Shown piece by piece: positions 16,320 through 25,354 of a DNA stretch of 64,000 nucleotides. Each line of letters opens with the position of its first letter. Within the stretch, counting starts at the first letter, position 1. Below the pieces are notes generated by a model that worked only from the letters and a program-made list of their open reading frames with translations, was not told where the DNA came from and did no database searches. The stretch is from Pseudomonas fluorescens. Its GTDB lineage: Bacteria; Pseudomonadota; Gammaproteobacteria; Pseudomonadales; Pseudomonadaceae. Position numbers and translations under genes: made by a program. The stretch lies in NCBI RefSeq assembly GCF_040448305.1, contig NZ_CP148752.1:2046001-2110000 (forward strand). Reading direction: 5' to 3'.

Positions 16320-18548
16320 TTAAACGCTGTCCGACTTATATTCGTAGTTGTAATAACCATAATCGCTATAGCCGTATTTACTGGAGGCACGTTTTTCAAC
16401 GCCATTGAAAATGGCGCCTTTCAAATCAATGCCATTTTGAGCAAAGCGACGCATGGTCAATTCAATTTCGCGAACCGGGTTAAGCGCAAAACGCGTCACA
16501 ATCAAGCTGGTGCCTGACTGGCGGCCGACAATCGCCGCATCCGTCACTGCCAGCAACGGCGGGGTATCCAGAATGACCAGGTCATACTGGGCGCTGACTT
16601 GCTCCAGAAAGGCACTGAAGTTCGCGTGCATTAGCAGTTCTGAAGGATTGGGCGGTATTTGTCCGCGGCCGATAACGTCAAGGTTCTCGAATTCAGTTTT
16701 ATTGATCGCAGTTGCCAACTCGCAGCGATTGATCAGTAAATCAGAAAGCCCGTTTTCAGCGGGAGTTCCGAATACTTTATGCAAATACCCTTTGCGCATA
16801 TCCACGTCGATAAGCAATACACGCTGGCCGGTCTGAGCGATAACTGCGGCGAGGTTGGCGGAAACGAATGTTTTACCCACCTTGGGGCTCGGGCCGGAGA
16901 TCATCAGGCGATTATTGCTGGCTTCGAGCATGGCGAAGTGCAGACTGGTGCGAAGGCTGCGCAATCCTTCTATGGCCAGGTCGGTGGGGTGACTGCTGGC
17001 CAGTATGGGTGCGACGTTGTTGGCGCGGCCCCGGTTGCCACGGGGGAGTTTGCTTTCTTCACCTTTCTGCAGCGTGCTGAAAGGAATGGATGCATACACC
17101 GGCAACCCCAGCTGTTCAATTTGATCGGGGTTTTCCACGCCGCGGTTAAGGGCTTTGCGAAAAAGCACCACTGCAATTGCCAGGAAAGCGCCGAACAGGG
17201 TGGCGATGAGTACGGTCAGGACCTTCCTGGGTTTAACAGGCTTGAGCAGATCCACATCGGCGGTATCGATCAAGCGCACGTTGCCCACGGTGCCGGCACG
17301 CATCACATCCAGTTCCTGGGATTTATTCAGGAGCTGGGTATAAATTTCGGTGCTGACTTTTACATCGCGGGTGAGGCTAAGCAGTTCTTGCTGTGTTGAA
17401 GGCAGGCCCTCGACTTTTTTGGCCAAGCCATTCTGCTTGGCTGTCAGCTCGCCTAATTGGCTGAGCAAGGCCCGATAGGCGGGATGCTGACGGGTAAACT
17501 TGCGATCCATCTCCGCTTGCTGCAATTTCAATTCGGAGATGCTGGTATCAAGCGCCACGATCTGATCGAGAATGGCTTTGGCTTCCAGGCTGATATCGAT
17601 GGATTTACTACGAATTTGATACTTGTTCAGGGCGTTTTCGGCCTTTTCCAGGTCTTTACGGACCTGAGGCAGTTGATCGTTTAGAAACTCCAGGCTTTGA
17701 GCCGCTTCGGCCGACGTCCGCTCAACATTTTGCCGTACATAGAGCTTGGCGATTTCATTGAGGATTTGAATGGCTTCAGCCGGTTTTTCGCTCTCAAGAG
17801 CAAGCCCGATCATGCCGGACTCTTTACCGCGTTCTGCTACATCAAGTAACTTTTGGTACGCCAAGATACTGGTCAAGCGTGGGTCACGCACAATGCTGAA
17901 CGTTGTGCCAGGATTGGCCTGCAATACCTCGACCTGCAGTTTGATGCCGTCCTGGTCATAGGCTTGGCCCACTTGGCTTTGGACCAGGATATTGTCGTCT
18001 TCATCCAGCAAAGTGAAGTGGCCGCTTTCACCGCTGACCAAAGTGAGTTGTTTACTCAGGAGCTCTTGTGGGAGTTCGAGCTGAAATATTTTCAGGGTTT
18101 CGCCACCCCAAGCAAAGCTGCTCATGCCAAACAACGGCGCCGCGACCGTATTCGTAGCGTCTGGTTTGAACCGACGAGCAATAAAGTCGCCGATCACCGG
18201 AAAACGGTTCGGCTCGACGGTAAGATCGAGCGATAGATTGTCGACAACCTTGCCGATGATCGCGCGCGACTTGATTAATTCAATTTCTGTAGTTGAAGGT
18301 GACTCTTTACCCAGCATGCTGTTGATATCGGAGAAACCGAGCATGTCATTTTTTTTTGCCTCCACCTGTATCAAGGCAGTTGCCTGGTAAACAGGCGTGG
18401 CCAACACCGCATAGGCCGTTCCCACGGCCATAGAGGCAGCAGTGATCCCGGCAATCAACCATTTATGATCGACCAGTGTCCCGAGTAGGCCCATCAGGTC
18501 GATTTCATCATCATCGTCATGAGAGGTTAATGCTGGAGTTTGCTGCAT
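16320..18548 (-). CDS. wzc: Wzc-type polysaccharide co-polymerase with BY-kinase domain
   Basis: The 742-residue inner-membrane protein joins a Wzz domain to a bacterial tyrosine kinase. The first membrane segment is near residues 33-53 (WLIAGITAASMAVGTAYAVL), a long coiled-coil periplasmic section follows, and the second segment lies near residue 445 (VLIATLFGAFLAIAVVLF). The kinase has Walker A (SGPSPKVGKTF, about residue 550), Walker A' (VLLIDVDMRKG) and Walker B (LVILDTPPLL). The tail is a tyrosine cluster (YGYSDYGYYNYEYKSD), the autophosphorylation site in this family. It controls chain length and export with Wza and is dephosphorylated by the adjacent Wzb. Confidence 0.93.
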   Translation of the reverse strand: MQQTPALTSHDDDDEIDLMGLLGTLVDHKWLIAGITAASMAVGTAYAVLATPVYQATALIQVEAKKNDMLGFSDINSMLGKESPSTTEIELIKSRAIIGKVVDNLSLDLTVEPNRFPVIGDFIARRFKPDATNTVAAPLFGMSSFAWGGETLKIFQLELPQELLSKQLTLVSGESGHFTLLDEDDNILVQSQVGQAYDQDGIKLQVEVLQANPGTTFSIVRDPRLTSILAYQKLLDVAERGKESGMIGLALESEKPAEAIQILNEIAKLYVRQNVERTSAEAAQSLEFLNDQLPQVRKDLEKAENALNKYQIRSKSIDISLEAKAILDQIVALDTSISELKLQQAEMDRKFTRQHPAYRALLSQLGELTAKQNGLAKKVEGLPSTQQELLSLTRDVKVSTEIYTQLLNKSQELDVMRAGTVGNVRLIDTADVDLLKPVKPRKVLTVLIATLFGAFLAIAVVLFRKALNRGVENPDQIEQLGLPVYASIPFSTLQKGEESKLPRGNRGRANNVAPILASSHPTDLAIEGLRSLRTSLHFAMLEASNNRLMISGPSPKVGKTFVSANLAAVIAQTGQRVLLIDVDMRKGYLHKVFGTPAENGLSDLLINRCELATAINKTEFENLDVIGRGQIPPNPSELLMHANFSAFLEQVSAQYDLVILDTPPLLAVTDAAIVGRQSGTSLIVTRFALNPVREIELTMRRFAQNGIDLKGAIFNGVEKRASSKYGYSDYGYYNYEYKSDSV

Positions 18549-18586
18549 AAGTGGGTTCTTTTCTTAACAGGTATTCGAGGAGTGTT

Positions 18587-19027
18587 TTAGCGTGCGAGGC
18601 GCTTTGCCCAAGCGTTTACGGCTTCTTCAATCAACGCGTATGCATGCACAAAAGCCGGTTTGCCTTGACGGTAGGGGTCGCTGATTTCGCGGTTTTCCTG
18701 CCACTTGCCCAGCAAGAAGACCTTTCCTCGCGCTTCAGGCGCGATCTTGAGAACACGGTCTATGTGCGACTGCTCCATCACCAGGATCAGATCCGATTCG
18801 CTAATGGCGGCAGGGGTCAGTTGATTGGCTTTGTGCTCTGTTGGCAGATGGCCATGTTCTTCCAGTACTATCTGGGCGGTGGGCTCGATAGGGTGGTCTT
18901 GTAGCGCGCCAAGACCCGCGGAGCTGACTTCGATGTCGGACCGGACCAGTGCTTCTCGCAACAAATGTTCTGCAGTAGGACTTCGGCAAATGTTGCCAAT
19001 GCAAACGATTAGAATCTTGTTAAACAA
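18587..19027 (-). CDS. wzb: Low-molecular-weight protein-tyrosine phosphatase (Wzb type)
   Basis: The P-loop ILIVCIGNICRSPTAEHLL carries the CX5R(S/T) catalytic motif, and the general-acid loop is EISDPYRQG (Asp-Pro-Tyr). Such enzymes dephosphorylate the tyrosine cluster of Wzc. I choose the TTG at 19027 because AGGGAGGT lies about 6 nt upstream, giving 146 residues, close to E. coli Wzb (147); the longer frame to 19069 lacks a ribosome site. It is the first gene of the minus-strand wzb-wzc unit and ends 38 bp before wzc. Confidence 0.93.
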   Translation of the reverse strand: MFNKILIVCIGNICRSPTAEHLLREALVRSDIEVSSAGLGALQDHPIEPTAQIVLEEHGHLPTEHKANQLTPAAISESDLILVMEQSHIDRVLKIAPEARGKVFLLGKWQENREISDPYRQGKPAFVHAYALIEEAVNAWAKRLAR

Positions 19028-19535
19028 GGCAACCTCCCTGGAAATTCCACACTTGCGGTGATGGTGCAATTGGAAAGACTGAAATTCTACTTTTCTTCAA
19101 TGGCACTTTTTTGACGGCTTGCAGCTATTGGGTGTGCGCCTCTTTCCGTGAGGAGTTACCGTACTGAATGAAACTTTTCACTGCGAAGACTCTGGTCTGC
19201 TGGAATCTGGACTGGGAGCGTGCTTAACAGTTGCTATGCTAAAAATCATAACTGGCAACCCACGACAACATCAACCATTAAATGCCACGTGATTGTTGAA
19301 TGCCACATAGCAAAAAAAATATCCATATACAAATCCAGATATTAAATAACATTTCTGCGTCTTATCGGACGATTTATAACGTTTTCGGGTTTTTTGTGTT
19401 GTCTCGTATTGGGTTGTGTTAAATATCGCGGGTGCAGTTTGATGATAAGTGTAAGGCGATTGCTTTGGGTAAGGCGTTCCCGGGCATCCGTTTATTGCAA
19501 ATAAGTTTCGCGTGTTTTTAAAGGGCGAAGTTTCC
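19028..19535. promoter_or_regulatory. Divergent promoter region between wzb and rfaH
   Basis: About 500 bp with no supported gene lie between divergent units, so promoters for both wzb-wzc and rfaH should be here. Segments around 19300-19450 are AT-rich. I see no ops element and no clear operator dyad. Frames crossing this stretch on the minus strand look like random reading. Confidence 0.4.
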
Positions 19536-19664
19536 ATGATCGGCCAACTCCGTTTTTCAGGTGCGTTTCCATCCTTGGGAGAAATCCGTCGCAAGGTCGG
19601 GGAGAAAACCACGGAGCTACTTGACCATATAGGCGCAGAAGGGGCTGATTGTGTCCATCCATAG
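19536..19664 (+). CDS. Possible 42-residue leader peptide overlapping rfaH
   Basis: An ATG frame with AAGGGCG about 9 nt upstream encodes MIGQLRFSGAFPSLGEIRRK and 22 further residues. It ends 14 nt inside rfaH, in another frame. The position suggests translational coupling or a regulatory upstream ORF. I do not recognise the peptide. It is too short for a firm call. Confidence 0.35.
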   Translation: MIGQLRFSGAFPSLGEIRRKVGEKTTELLDHIGAEGADCVHP

Positions 19665-20187
19665 TGCTTCGGCTGTTCAAACGACCTTGCCTGAGAGTCT
19701 CACCGCCAGTGCATGGTATTTGGTGCAATGCAAGGCGAGCCAGGACGAGCGTGCAGAGATCAATCTGGTTAACCAGGGATATACCTGTTTCCGCCCTACG
19801 CACCGGCGCGAGCGTGTTTTGCAGGGGCGCAGGAGGACTGTTCGCGAATCGCTGTTTCCGGGTTATCTGTTTATCCAGCTCGGCTCGGGTGAGAGTTGGG
19901 CGCCTTTGCGTTCTACCCGTGGTGTATTGCGAATTGTCAGTTTTGGAGGCAAGCCGCTGCCCGTAGGTGATGACTTGATCGCGCAGCTTTATGAGCACGA
20001 TAGCGCAGCCCCTGTGGAGGCTCGGTTTGCCTGTGGAGAGAGGGTGCGTATCAATGAGGGGCCTTTTGTCGATGTGGAAGCGATCTTCCTCGCGATGGAG
20101 GGGGAGCAGCGAGTGTTGCTCCTGATGACACTGCTGCAGCGTGAGCAAAGAATTAGCGTTCCCTTGGTTGATATCAGTAAGCATTGA
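19651..20187 (+). CDS. rfaH: RfaH-like transcription antiterminator
   Basis: The 178-residue protein has an NGN domain (WYLVQCKASQDERAEINLVN, RRRTVRESLFPGYLFIQL) and a C-terminal KOW-type domain (FACGERVRINEGPFVDVEAI). RfaH, a NusG paralogue, joins RNA polymerase at ops elements and prevents Rho-dependent termination in long, poorly translated operons. The GTG start has AAGGGG about 7 nt upstream. A perfect ops sequence lies 3.5 kb away in the polymer operon, so it probably serves this locus. The N-terminal extension of about 18 residues before the NGN domain is longer than in E. coli RfaH. Confidence 0.9.
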   Translation: MSIHSASAVQTTLPESLTASAWYLVQCKASQDERAEINLVNQGYTCFRPTHRRERVLQGRRRTVRESLFPGYLFIQLGSGESWAPLRSTRGVLRIVSFGGKPLPVGDDLIAQLYEHDSAAPVEARFACGERVRINEGPFVDVEAIFLAMEGEQRVLLLMTLLQREQRISVPLVDISKH

Positions 20188-20214
20188 TACGGCGCATTGC
20201 TCGCTTGTAATCAT

Positions 20215-20790
20215 CTTCCTTGCGGCGTCTTTCAAGGTCGATGCTGTACCGCTGTGATTCGCCAAGCGCATTTCAGGGTATGGATCTGGCGGTTGTAGCC
20301 CGCGCATCCGCCAGGATGTTTGTGGGCTCCCGTCACAATGCGCTCGGCCAGCCAATCAACGAGCAGATACCGTTCTGGCAACAAGGTCCGTTGCCCTCAT
20401 CTTCGCTTCCCCCCCGGTAGGCATTAAGCTTTTTTCGCAGCACCAGGAAAGCAGCGGTCTCAGCCAAGACCGCATCTTTGCGGCGTAGCTGACGTTCCGG
20501 TTCGCGAATACGGTTTTTGTCGTCACGGGATTGCCTGGCATCCACTTTTTAGCGATCGACTGCTGTCGTTGCGCCTGCCTGACGCAAGTTTGTTGAGCTG
20601 CAAAAGGTTCAGCCTGAAGGCAAGTCCGGGCGTGCCGATATCGCCCTGATATCTGGTCAGCAAGCTGTGCGGTATCGAGCGGAGATTTAAGAGAAGTCGG
20701 CGATGAACATCGCCACGAAAGTCGGCAGCAGAACAACTTGCCGGTGTTGGTGCAGTTGCAGGCGTGGCTGGTGAAGATCCAGCCACGGGT
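20215..20790 (-). pseudogene. Degenerate IS3-type transposase remnant
   Basis: One minus-strand frame (20333-20545) encodes RQSRDDKNRIREPERQLRRK followed by DAVLAETAAFLVLRKKLNA, the coiled-coil end of an IS3-family OrfA. It is cut by frameshifts and stops, and flanking frames give no continuous transposase. No terminal repeats were found. It separates rfaH from the initiating transferase gene and marks past insertion in the locus. Confidence 0.55.
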
Positions 20791-20850
20791 GACGAGGCTA
20801 ACGCACTGGGAATTTGGCTTGCTTTCCCTGGTTAGCCTGCAGGCGCACCA

Positions 20851-22245
20851 TCAATAAATGTCTTTTGACAGCAAGGTGAACGGCGTCTTCACCAGGATTT
20901 TCACATCCAGCCACAACGACCAGTTATTGATGTACTTGAGGTCGATCTCGACGCGCTTCTGCATCTTGTCGATGGTGTCGGTCTCGCCGCGGCAACCATT
21001 GATTTGAGCCAGCCCGGTGATCCCCGGTTTGATTCGGTGGCGCGCCATGTAGGCGAGAATCTTGCCGGAGTAGTAGTTATTGTGCGCAACGGCATGAGGA
21101 CGTGGCCCGACCAGCGCCATATGGCCCTGCAAGACGTTGAACAATTGCGGTAGCTCATCGATGGAAGTGCGACGGATGAAGCGACCGATCGGGGTGATCC
21201 GTGAGTCGTTGCGACTGGCTTGCTTGACCTCGTGATCGTCATGCACACGCATAGAGCGAAACTTCCAGACCTTGATGACCTTCCCGTTCCACCCGTGACG
21301 GTCCTGTTTGAAAAATACCGGACCATGGGAGGTGAACTTGACGGCTAGGCCAATGATCAACAGTAACGGGCTCAGAGCGACAATGGCCATCAGCGCCACG
21401 CTTTTATCAAGCAGGCTTTTGCTCAGTGCGGCAGTGGGTTGGCTGGACAGCGGGCATTCAATCAAATGGATTGCCGGCATGCCATCCACATCACTGACCG
21501 AGTGATTGAGCAGCGTCAGGCTGTTCAAGTCCGGGACCCAGACAACGTCTACGTTGGCATCCAGCAAGTCGACATACATTTCTTCGATTTGTACCGCTTC
21601 GCTCAGGGGCAGCGTGATGTACAGGCGGCGGATGTCATGAGTCTTGATCAGTTCGAGCAGTTCCTCTTGCGGGCCTACGACAGGTGGCGCACCTGTCTCC
21701 AACAAAGGAGTGGTGTCGGAGCTTACCAGGCCGACCAATGGGAAGTGCTCGAGGGCACGAAGCTTGTTAGCCAGTCCCAGTGCCAGCTCGCCAGTACCAA
21801 CAATCAGCGTTCTACGCTCAATTTGAAGCGCCCGTTGGTAGTACTTCGAAAAACCATGCAGTGGGACGTACAGCAGCGCCTGCCCGATGTAGCTGCAGAA
21901 AGCCCATGTCAGAATGATTTGACGGGAAAACAGTTCGTTGGCCTTGCAGAGGAAGGCGACAATAGCCAGCGCTGCCAGTGTCATGGACCAACCCATCAGG
22001 AGTCTTGCCAGGCCCTCCAGGTAATTGTCCTTCTTTGCATACACACCGCACCATGTATAGGCCGGAACCGATGCAAGCACAGTAAGCGTTGCGCAGACTC
22101 GATAATAGAACTCTACCGTACCCGTCTGGTAGTAAACCAATATTAATAACAGGGCAACAACAAAGCCTTGGCCAAGTGCCCACTGTCCCCAGAAGGTCAG
22201 TCCTTTGAGGGTGGTATTTCGATTGATACGAAGATTGTTAACCAT
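20851..22245 (-). CDS. Undecaprenyl-phosphate glucose phosphotransferase (WcaJ/PssY type)
   Basis: This polyisoprenyl-phosphate hexose-1-phosphate transferase starts repeat-unit assembly by putting the first sugar phosphate on undecaprenyl phosphate. The N-terminal third has four to five membrane segments, followed by a Rossmann-like CoA-binding region (RTLIVGTGELALGLANKLRA). The bacterial sugar transferase domain fills the last 190 residues (KSLLDKSVALMAIVALSPLL, FFKQDRHGWNGKVIKVWKFR, RRTSIDELPQLFNVL, MALVGPRPHA, GITGLAQINGCRGET). I start at the ATG at 22245 (GGGG 8-11 nt upstream), giving 464 residues; an ATG at 22269 is possible. It is separated from the main operon, as initiating transferases often are. 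Confidence 0.9.
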   Translation of the reverse strand: MVNNLRINRNTTLKGLTFWGQWALGQGFVVALLLILVYYQTGTVEFYYRVCATLTVLASVPAYTWCGVYAKKDNYLEGLARLLMGWSMTLAALAIVAFLCKANELFSRQIILTWAFCSYIGQALLYVPLHGFSKYYQRALQIERRTLIVGTGELALGLANKLRALEHFPLVGLVSSDTTPLLETGAPPVVGPQEELLELIKTHDIRRLYITLPLSEAVQIEEMYVDLLDANVDVVWVPDLNSLTLLNHSVSDVDGMPAIHLIECPLSSQPTAALSKSLLDKSVALMAIVALSPLLLIIGLAVKFTSHGPVFFKQDRHGWNGKVIKVWKFRSMRVHDDHEVKQASRNDSRITPIGRFIRRTSIDELPQLFNVLQGHMALVGPRPHAVAHNNYYSGKILAYMARHRIKPGITGLAQINGCRGETDTIDKMQKRVEIDLKYINNWSLWLDVKILVKTPFTLLSKDIY

Positions 22246-22596
22246 ACGGTATCCCCAAAATACGTCCATTCGCGTTTCGACAGACAAGAGCCAAAATACG
22301 TGCAGCAAGAGTTATTGTTCATATCAGATGGCGAAGCATTGACGACCGAAACGCCACGCGGGCGGCGCTGTCATCAGTGCATAGGTTAAATTATTAGTGC
22401 GGGCACTGTCTGACGACTTTTAACGAGTGGGTGGTGTATCTGGTTGATATGTCTGGACAAGAGACGCGTTATAAATAGTCTGGATTCAGCTTTTTTAACG
22501 TGGCTTTATAGAGGGGGGGTGAGTGAGATGCGGGGGGTGAAATGGCGTGCTTTATTATTGTTGTATAGCACTGCCGGGGCGAACAATTTGAATTGT

Positions 22597-23283
22597 TCAG
22601 GCCAGATTTTTTACGCGTACGATTTTTTGTATCACGCAGTACCCACGATTCCTCACTGCACGAAAAAGGCGTTCGCCGTTACTGGCGTTTTTAAACTTTT
22701 CCTGTAACCGACTCAGGCACATTTCGAGACCCCGATAATGCTCAGGTTCTCTGCCGATGCTACGGATAAGGTCGTCCTTGCTGACCACGCGATCATCATG
22801 GTGCAGCATTTTTTTAAGCAGTGTGGCCTCCAGGCCAGTTAAGGCAATCTCCACGTCATCTTTGATCAACGCGCCGCTGACATCGCTCAGTCGCCAGGTT
22901 TCAGTCGGCGCAACGTGCGGTTTGGCCGGCTGGGAGACACATTCCCTGGTGTCATCCCTGGAGTCGTTTGCAGTTGATGTGAAATGAGTAAATTTCGTTA
23001 TGGCTTGCGCAGCTTGCCATTCGGACTTGAAGCTCGAAAGTATGCGCTGCGTATCATGCTTGATAACCGGAGGAGCCATTTTGGCCACATGCGGGTAAAT
23101 AAATTCCATAAGCTTGGGGGCGGAAGTGGGTGGAGCGACGCCTTCAAAAAACATCTTCGCCTGTGACGTGCCGTAAGCGTTATATCGCTTGCTGGACAGC
23201 AATGCCTCAAGCTCTAGTTGTAGTGCGGGGTTGTGTGTAACCACGACAAAGTATTTTCTGGGGAGGTTTGTGCTGCTTTCCAT
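22597..23283 (-). CDS. Winged-helix (OmpR/PhoB-type) transcriptional regulator without a receiver domain
   Basis: The C-terminal 95 residues form an OmpR-like DNA-binding domain (LTGLEATLLKKMLHHDDRVV, SKDDLIRSIG, LEMCLSRLQEKFKNASNGER, FRAVRNRGYCVI). The first 130 residues match nothing I recognise and lack receiver aspartates. The ATG at 23283 has AGGAG 6 nt upstream, giving 228 residues. It shares its domain type with the gene at 24090-24830, with the EAL-like gene between them. A role in controlling the polymer locus is likely from position only. Confidence 0.75.
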   Translation of the reverse strand: MESSTNLPRKYFVVVTHNPALQLELEALLSSKRYNAYGTSQAKMFFEGVAPPTSAPKLMEFIYPHVAKMAPPVIKHDTQRILSSFKSEWQAAQAITKFTHFTSTANDSRDDTRECVSQPAKPHVAPTETWRLSDVSGALIKDDVEIALTGLEATLLKKMLHHDDRVVSKDDLIRSIGREPEHYRGLEMCLSRLQEKFKNASNGERLFRAVRNRGYCVIQKIVRVKNLA

Positions 23284-23317
23284 GGCTCTCTCCTGAGTTG
23301 CACGTCTGGGTCTTGGT

Positions 23318-24060
23318 TTAAAGGTTGTCGGCAGGGGAGTAATGACTCCCTTGGAAGTAATCGAAGGGCAGCGCGCGTGCCAGTATATGGCTAGCAGCAT
23401 GCTCGACTCTGTCCGCTATAAAGGAGACCTTTGTGTTGTGAGTGAGCGTGGTCATGCGTTCGTGGAGACGATTGAATAACTCTGGGTTGCCACTGAGCTT
23501 GAGGCTCAAGTCTAGAGAGGAAGTGGAAATCTTTATATAGTCGAATAGATTCAGGGTTGTAAAGATTTCGATACTTTCATCGTCGATGTTGTAGTCGTCG
23601 AGCGCGATTTCTATGCCGTGATCTTTCAACAGATATACGTTGTGAAGGATTTTCTTTTTTCTGCGAAGCTGACTGCCGAGAGGGGGAGCTCATTAAGCAC
23701 GATAACCAGCGTCTGGCCAAATTCGCGCAGAGCGGCGCCGGACTGAATCAGCTCTTCGGTGAGCGCAGAGTTGGCGAGATCTGACTGTCCTACGCAAACA
23801 AATCTACGGCTTAGGTATTTATTTCCGTTGGTGGAGTTGTGATCTTTCAGCGAAAATGCAATCAGCCTGGTTTGCATCAGTACTTCACTGTAGATCCCAC
23901 TCATCTGATGCGCCTCTGGCGCGTAGGAGGCGGAAGCGGAGTCGTCAAAATGTATTCTGATCTCGCTACCAAACGGGCAGTCGTCCCGAGTGAGGATCAA
24001 TTGTCGAGACAGGTAATGCTCTGCGTGACCGTAGAGTCGCACGCTCCCTGTTGCGTTCAT
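23318..24060 (-). pseudogene. EAL-like domain protein split by a frameshift
   Basis: Two overlapping frames (24060-23626 and 23629-23318) together read as one EAL-fold protein of about 247 residues. The first holds GIYSEVLMQTRLIAFSLKDH, a degenerate EAL motif (EVL), and VIVLNELPLSAVSFAEKRK. The second holds HGIEIALDDYNIDDESIEIF, matching the DD-containing strand of EAL domains. Adding one A in the run at 23650-23660 joins them (KILHNVYLLKDHG). As read, frame 1 stops at TGA overlapping a TTG of frame 2, so two coupled proteins, a real mutation or a base-calling error are all possible. Several phosphodiesterase metal ligands seem absent, so a sensor or inactive role is likely. Confidence 0.65.
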
Positions 24061-24089
24061 AAAACAGAAACTCCCTTCTACATTAAGAA

Positions 24090-24830
24090 TCAGGTTGTCG
24101 AGATCAGACCCCTGATTAAACGATATCCATGCCCACGGATGCTTTGAATGGCGTTGGTGCCATACATGCCTTTTATTTTGCCACGAAGGCGACTGATCGA
24201 CTTTTCCAAGGCTCTTGGGTCGTAAAAATTTATATTCAGCCCCATGATCCTGGCGATTTCATCATGGCTCAATATCTGGTTTTTGGTTAGGGAAAAAGCC
24301 TCAAGAATTTTCATTTCTGCAAACGATACATCCAGTTTTTTATAGTCGCCAATAAGGCACATGCGAGTGGGGTCCAAAAGCAGATTGTGCTTTTTTTGCC
24401 ATTCCGGACTGTTAAAAAACTCGGACAGTTCGTCAGTATTTTCGTCTGCAACAGTGTCGCAATTAATACAGTAGTCGGCCCCGGCCAGATAATATTTCAT
24501 CTTGTTGTAGGTGCCTCTGCCGGTGATGGCTACAACCATTATTGACGCCAAATTATCGGCGCGAATATGTTCTACCAGGGCAAGGCTTTCAACAAACGCT
24601 TGAGGGTTGTCGATAACGATAAAAATGGCACGGTATGAATGGGTACTATTGTTCCTGTTGAATGAGTTGCTATAGCACATCGCATCAACGGCAATATCCT
24701 TGCCTACGTGGCTTGCGACTAATTCCCTGAAGCCCTCAGCTAGCGTGTGGGTTCGCCCAATGGTGAGAATACCTGTCTCCTCCTTCACGTCGCTGTGGCC
24801 TGTAGTCGTTATTTTCCCTGTAAGCATCAT
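24090..24830 (-). CDS. Winged-helix response-regulator-like protein
   Basis: The 246-residue protein has an N-terminal part with a receiver-like pattern (LTIGRTHTLAEGFRELVASH, AIFIVIDNPQAFVESLALVE, YLAGADYCINC) but no convincing phospho-acceptor Asp. The C-terminal OmpR-type winged helix is clear (LDVSFAEMKILEAFSLTKNQ, LEKSISRLRGKIKGMYG, IQSIRGHGYRLI). It may respond to a partner rather than phosphorylation. It begins the three-gene minus-strand regulatory group that ends at 22597. Confidence 0.75.
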   Translation of the reverse strand: MMLTGKITTTGHSDVKEETGILTIGRTHTLAEGFRELVASHVGKDIAVDAMCYSNSFNRNNSTHSYRAIFIVIDNPQAFVESLALVEHIRADNLASIMVVAITGRGTYNKMKYYLAGADYCINCDTVADENTDELSEFFNSPEWQKKHNLLLDPTRMCLIGDYKKLDVSFAEMKILEAFSLTKNQILSHDEIARIMGLNINFYDPRALEKSISRLRGKIKGMYGTNAIQSIRGHGYRLIRGLISTT

Positions 24831-25354
24831 GCTTTGACTCGGATGGGTGCGGGCATTTGAATGTTAAAGCAGCAATTCTCGTTTGTGACTGACAATTGGT
24901 AACATTTCACTGTTTTTTCTAGCGGTCGTCTCGTTTTTTTAACATCGTCGGTGATTCTGGTGTGATCGTCTGCCCGCCTGTGGTTCGAGGTGCCTAATCA
25001 TCGATGACAATCTCGCGGGCTGACCCGGCATAGCATTGTGCCATCTATTGCCCCAATGTCCCGCATTTTCGCATCCATATGACCATGCATCTCGCTAAAG
25101 TTTCAGCTGCCTGATTTTTTTTGTTCGGGTGCCATGAGGCTGCGGGGTTTTGTTGTTTCGAGTGCGAGTTGTCGCTCTTGCCTGGCCTCGCACTCTCCAA
25201 TATTAACTGTTATCTAACGTTCATGTTGGTGAAATCGGTCATGGACATTTCATAACACAGAGTTTTATTAAGCGGCCTGATGCGCTTTACTATTGTGTTG
25301 GCGTTGAGTTAGAGCGTAGTCGACGCATTGGTATTTGTCGTTGAGGGGGGATTA
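24831..25354. other. 524-bp divergent intergenic region, no gene seen
   Basis: The stretch lies between the minus-strand regulator and uppP. It is relatively AT-rich with several T-runs and no convincing ORF, RNA or terminator. Promoters for both flanking genes should lie here. No specific site can be supported. Confidence 0.35.

Noticed and set aside
19492..20355. Long minus-strand frame across the rfaH region
   Set aside because: It is antisense to rfaH, has no family resemblance and no ribosome site; the plus-strand RfaH signatures are clear.
23640..23665. Programmed -1 frameshift of the A-AAA-AAG type in the EAL-like gene
   Set aside because: The heptamer is present but not in the zero frame, so the usual tandem slippage does not fit; mutation or error is simpler.
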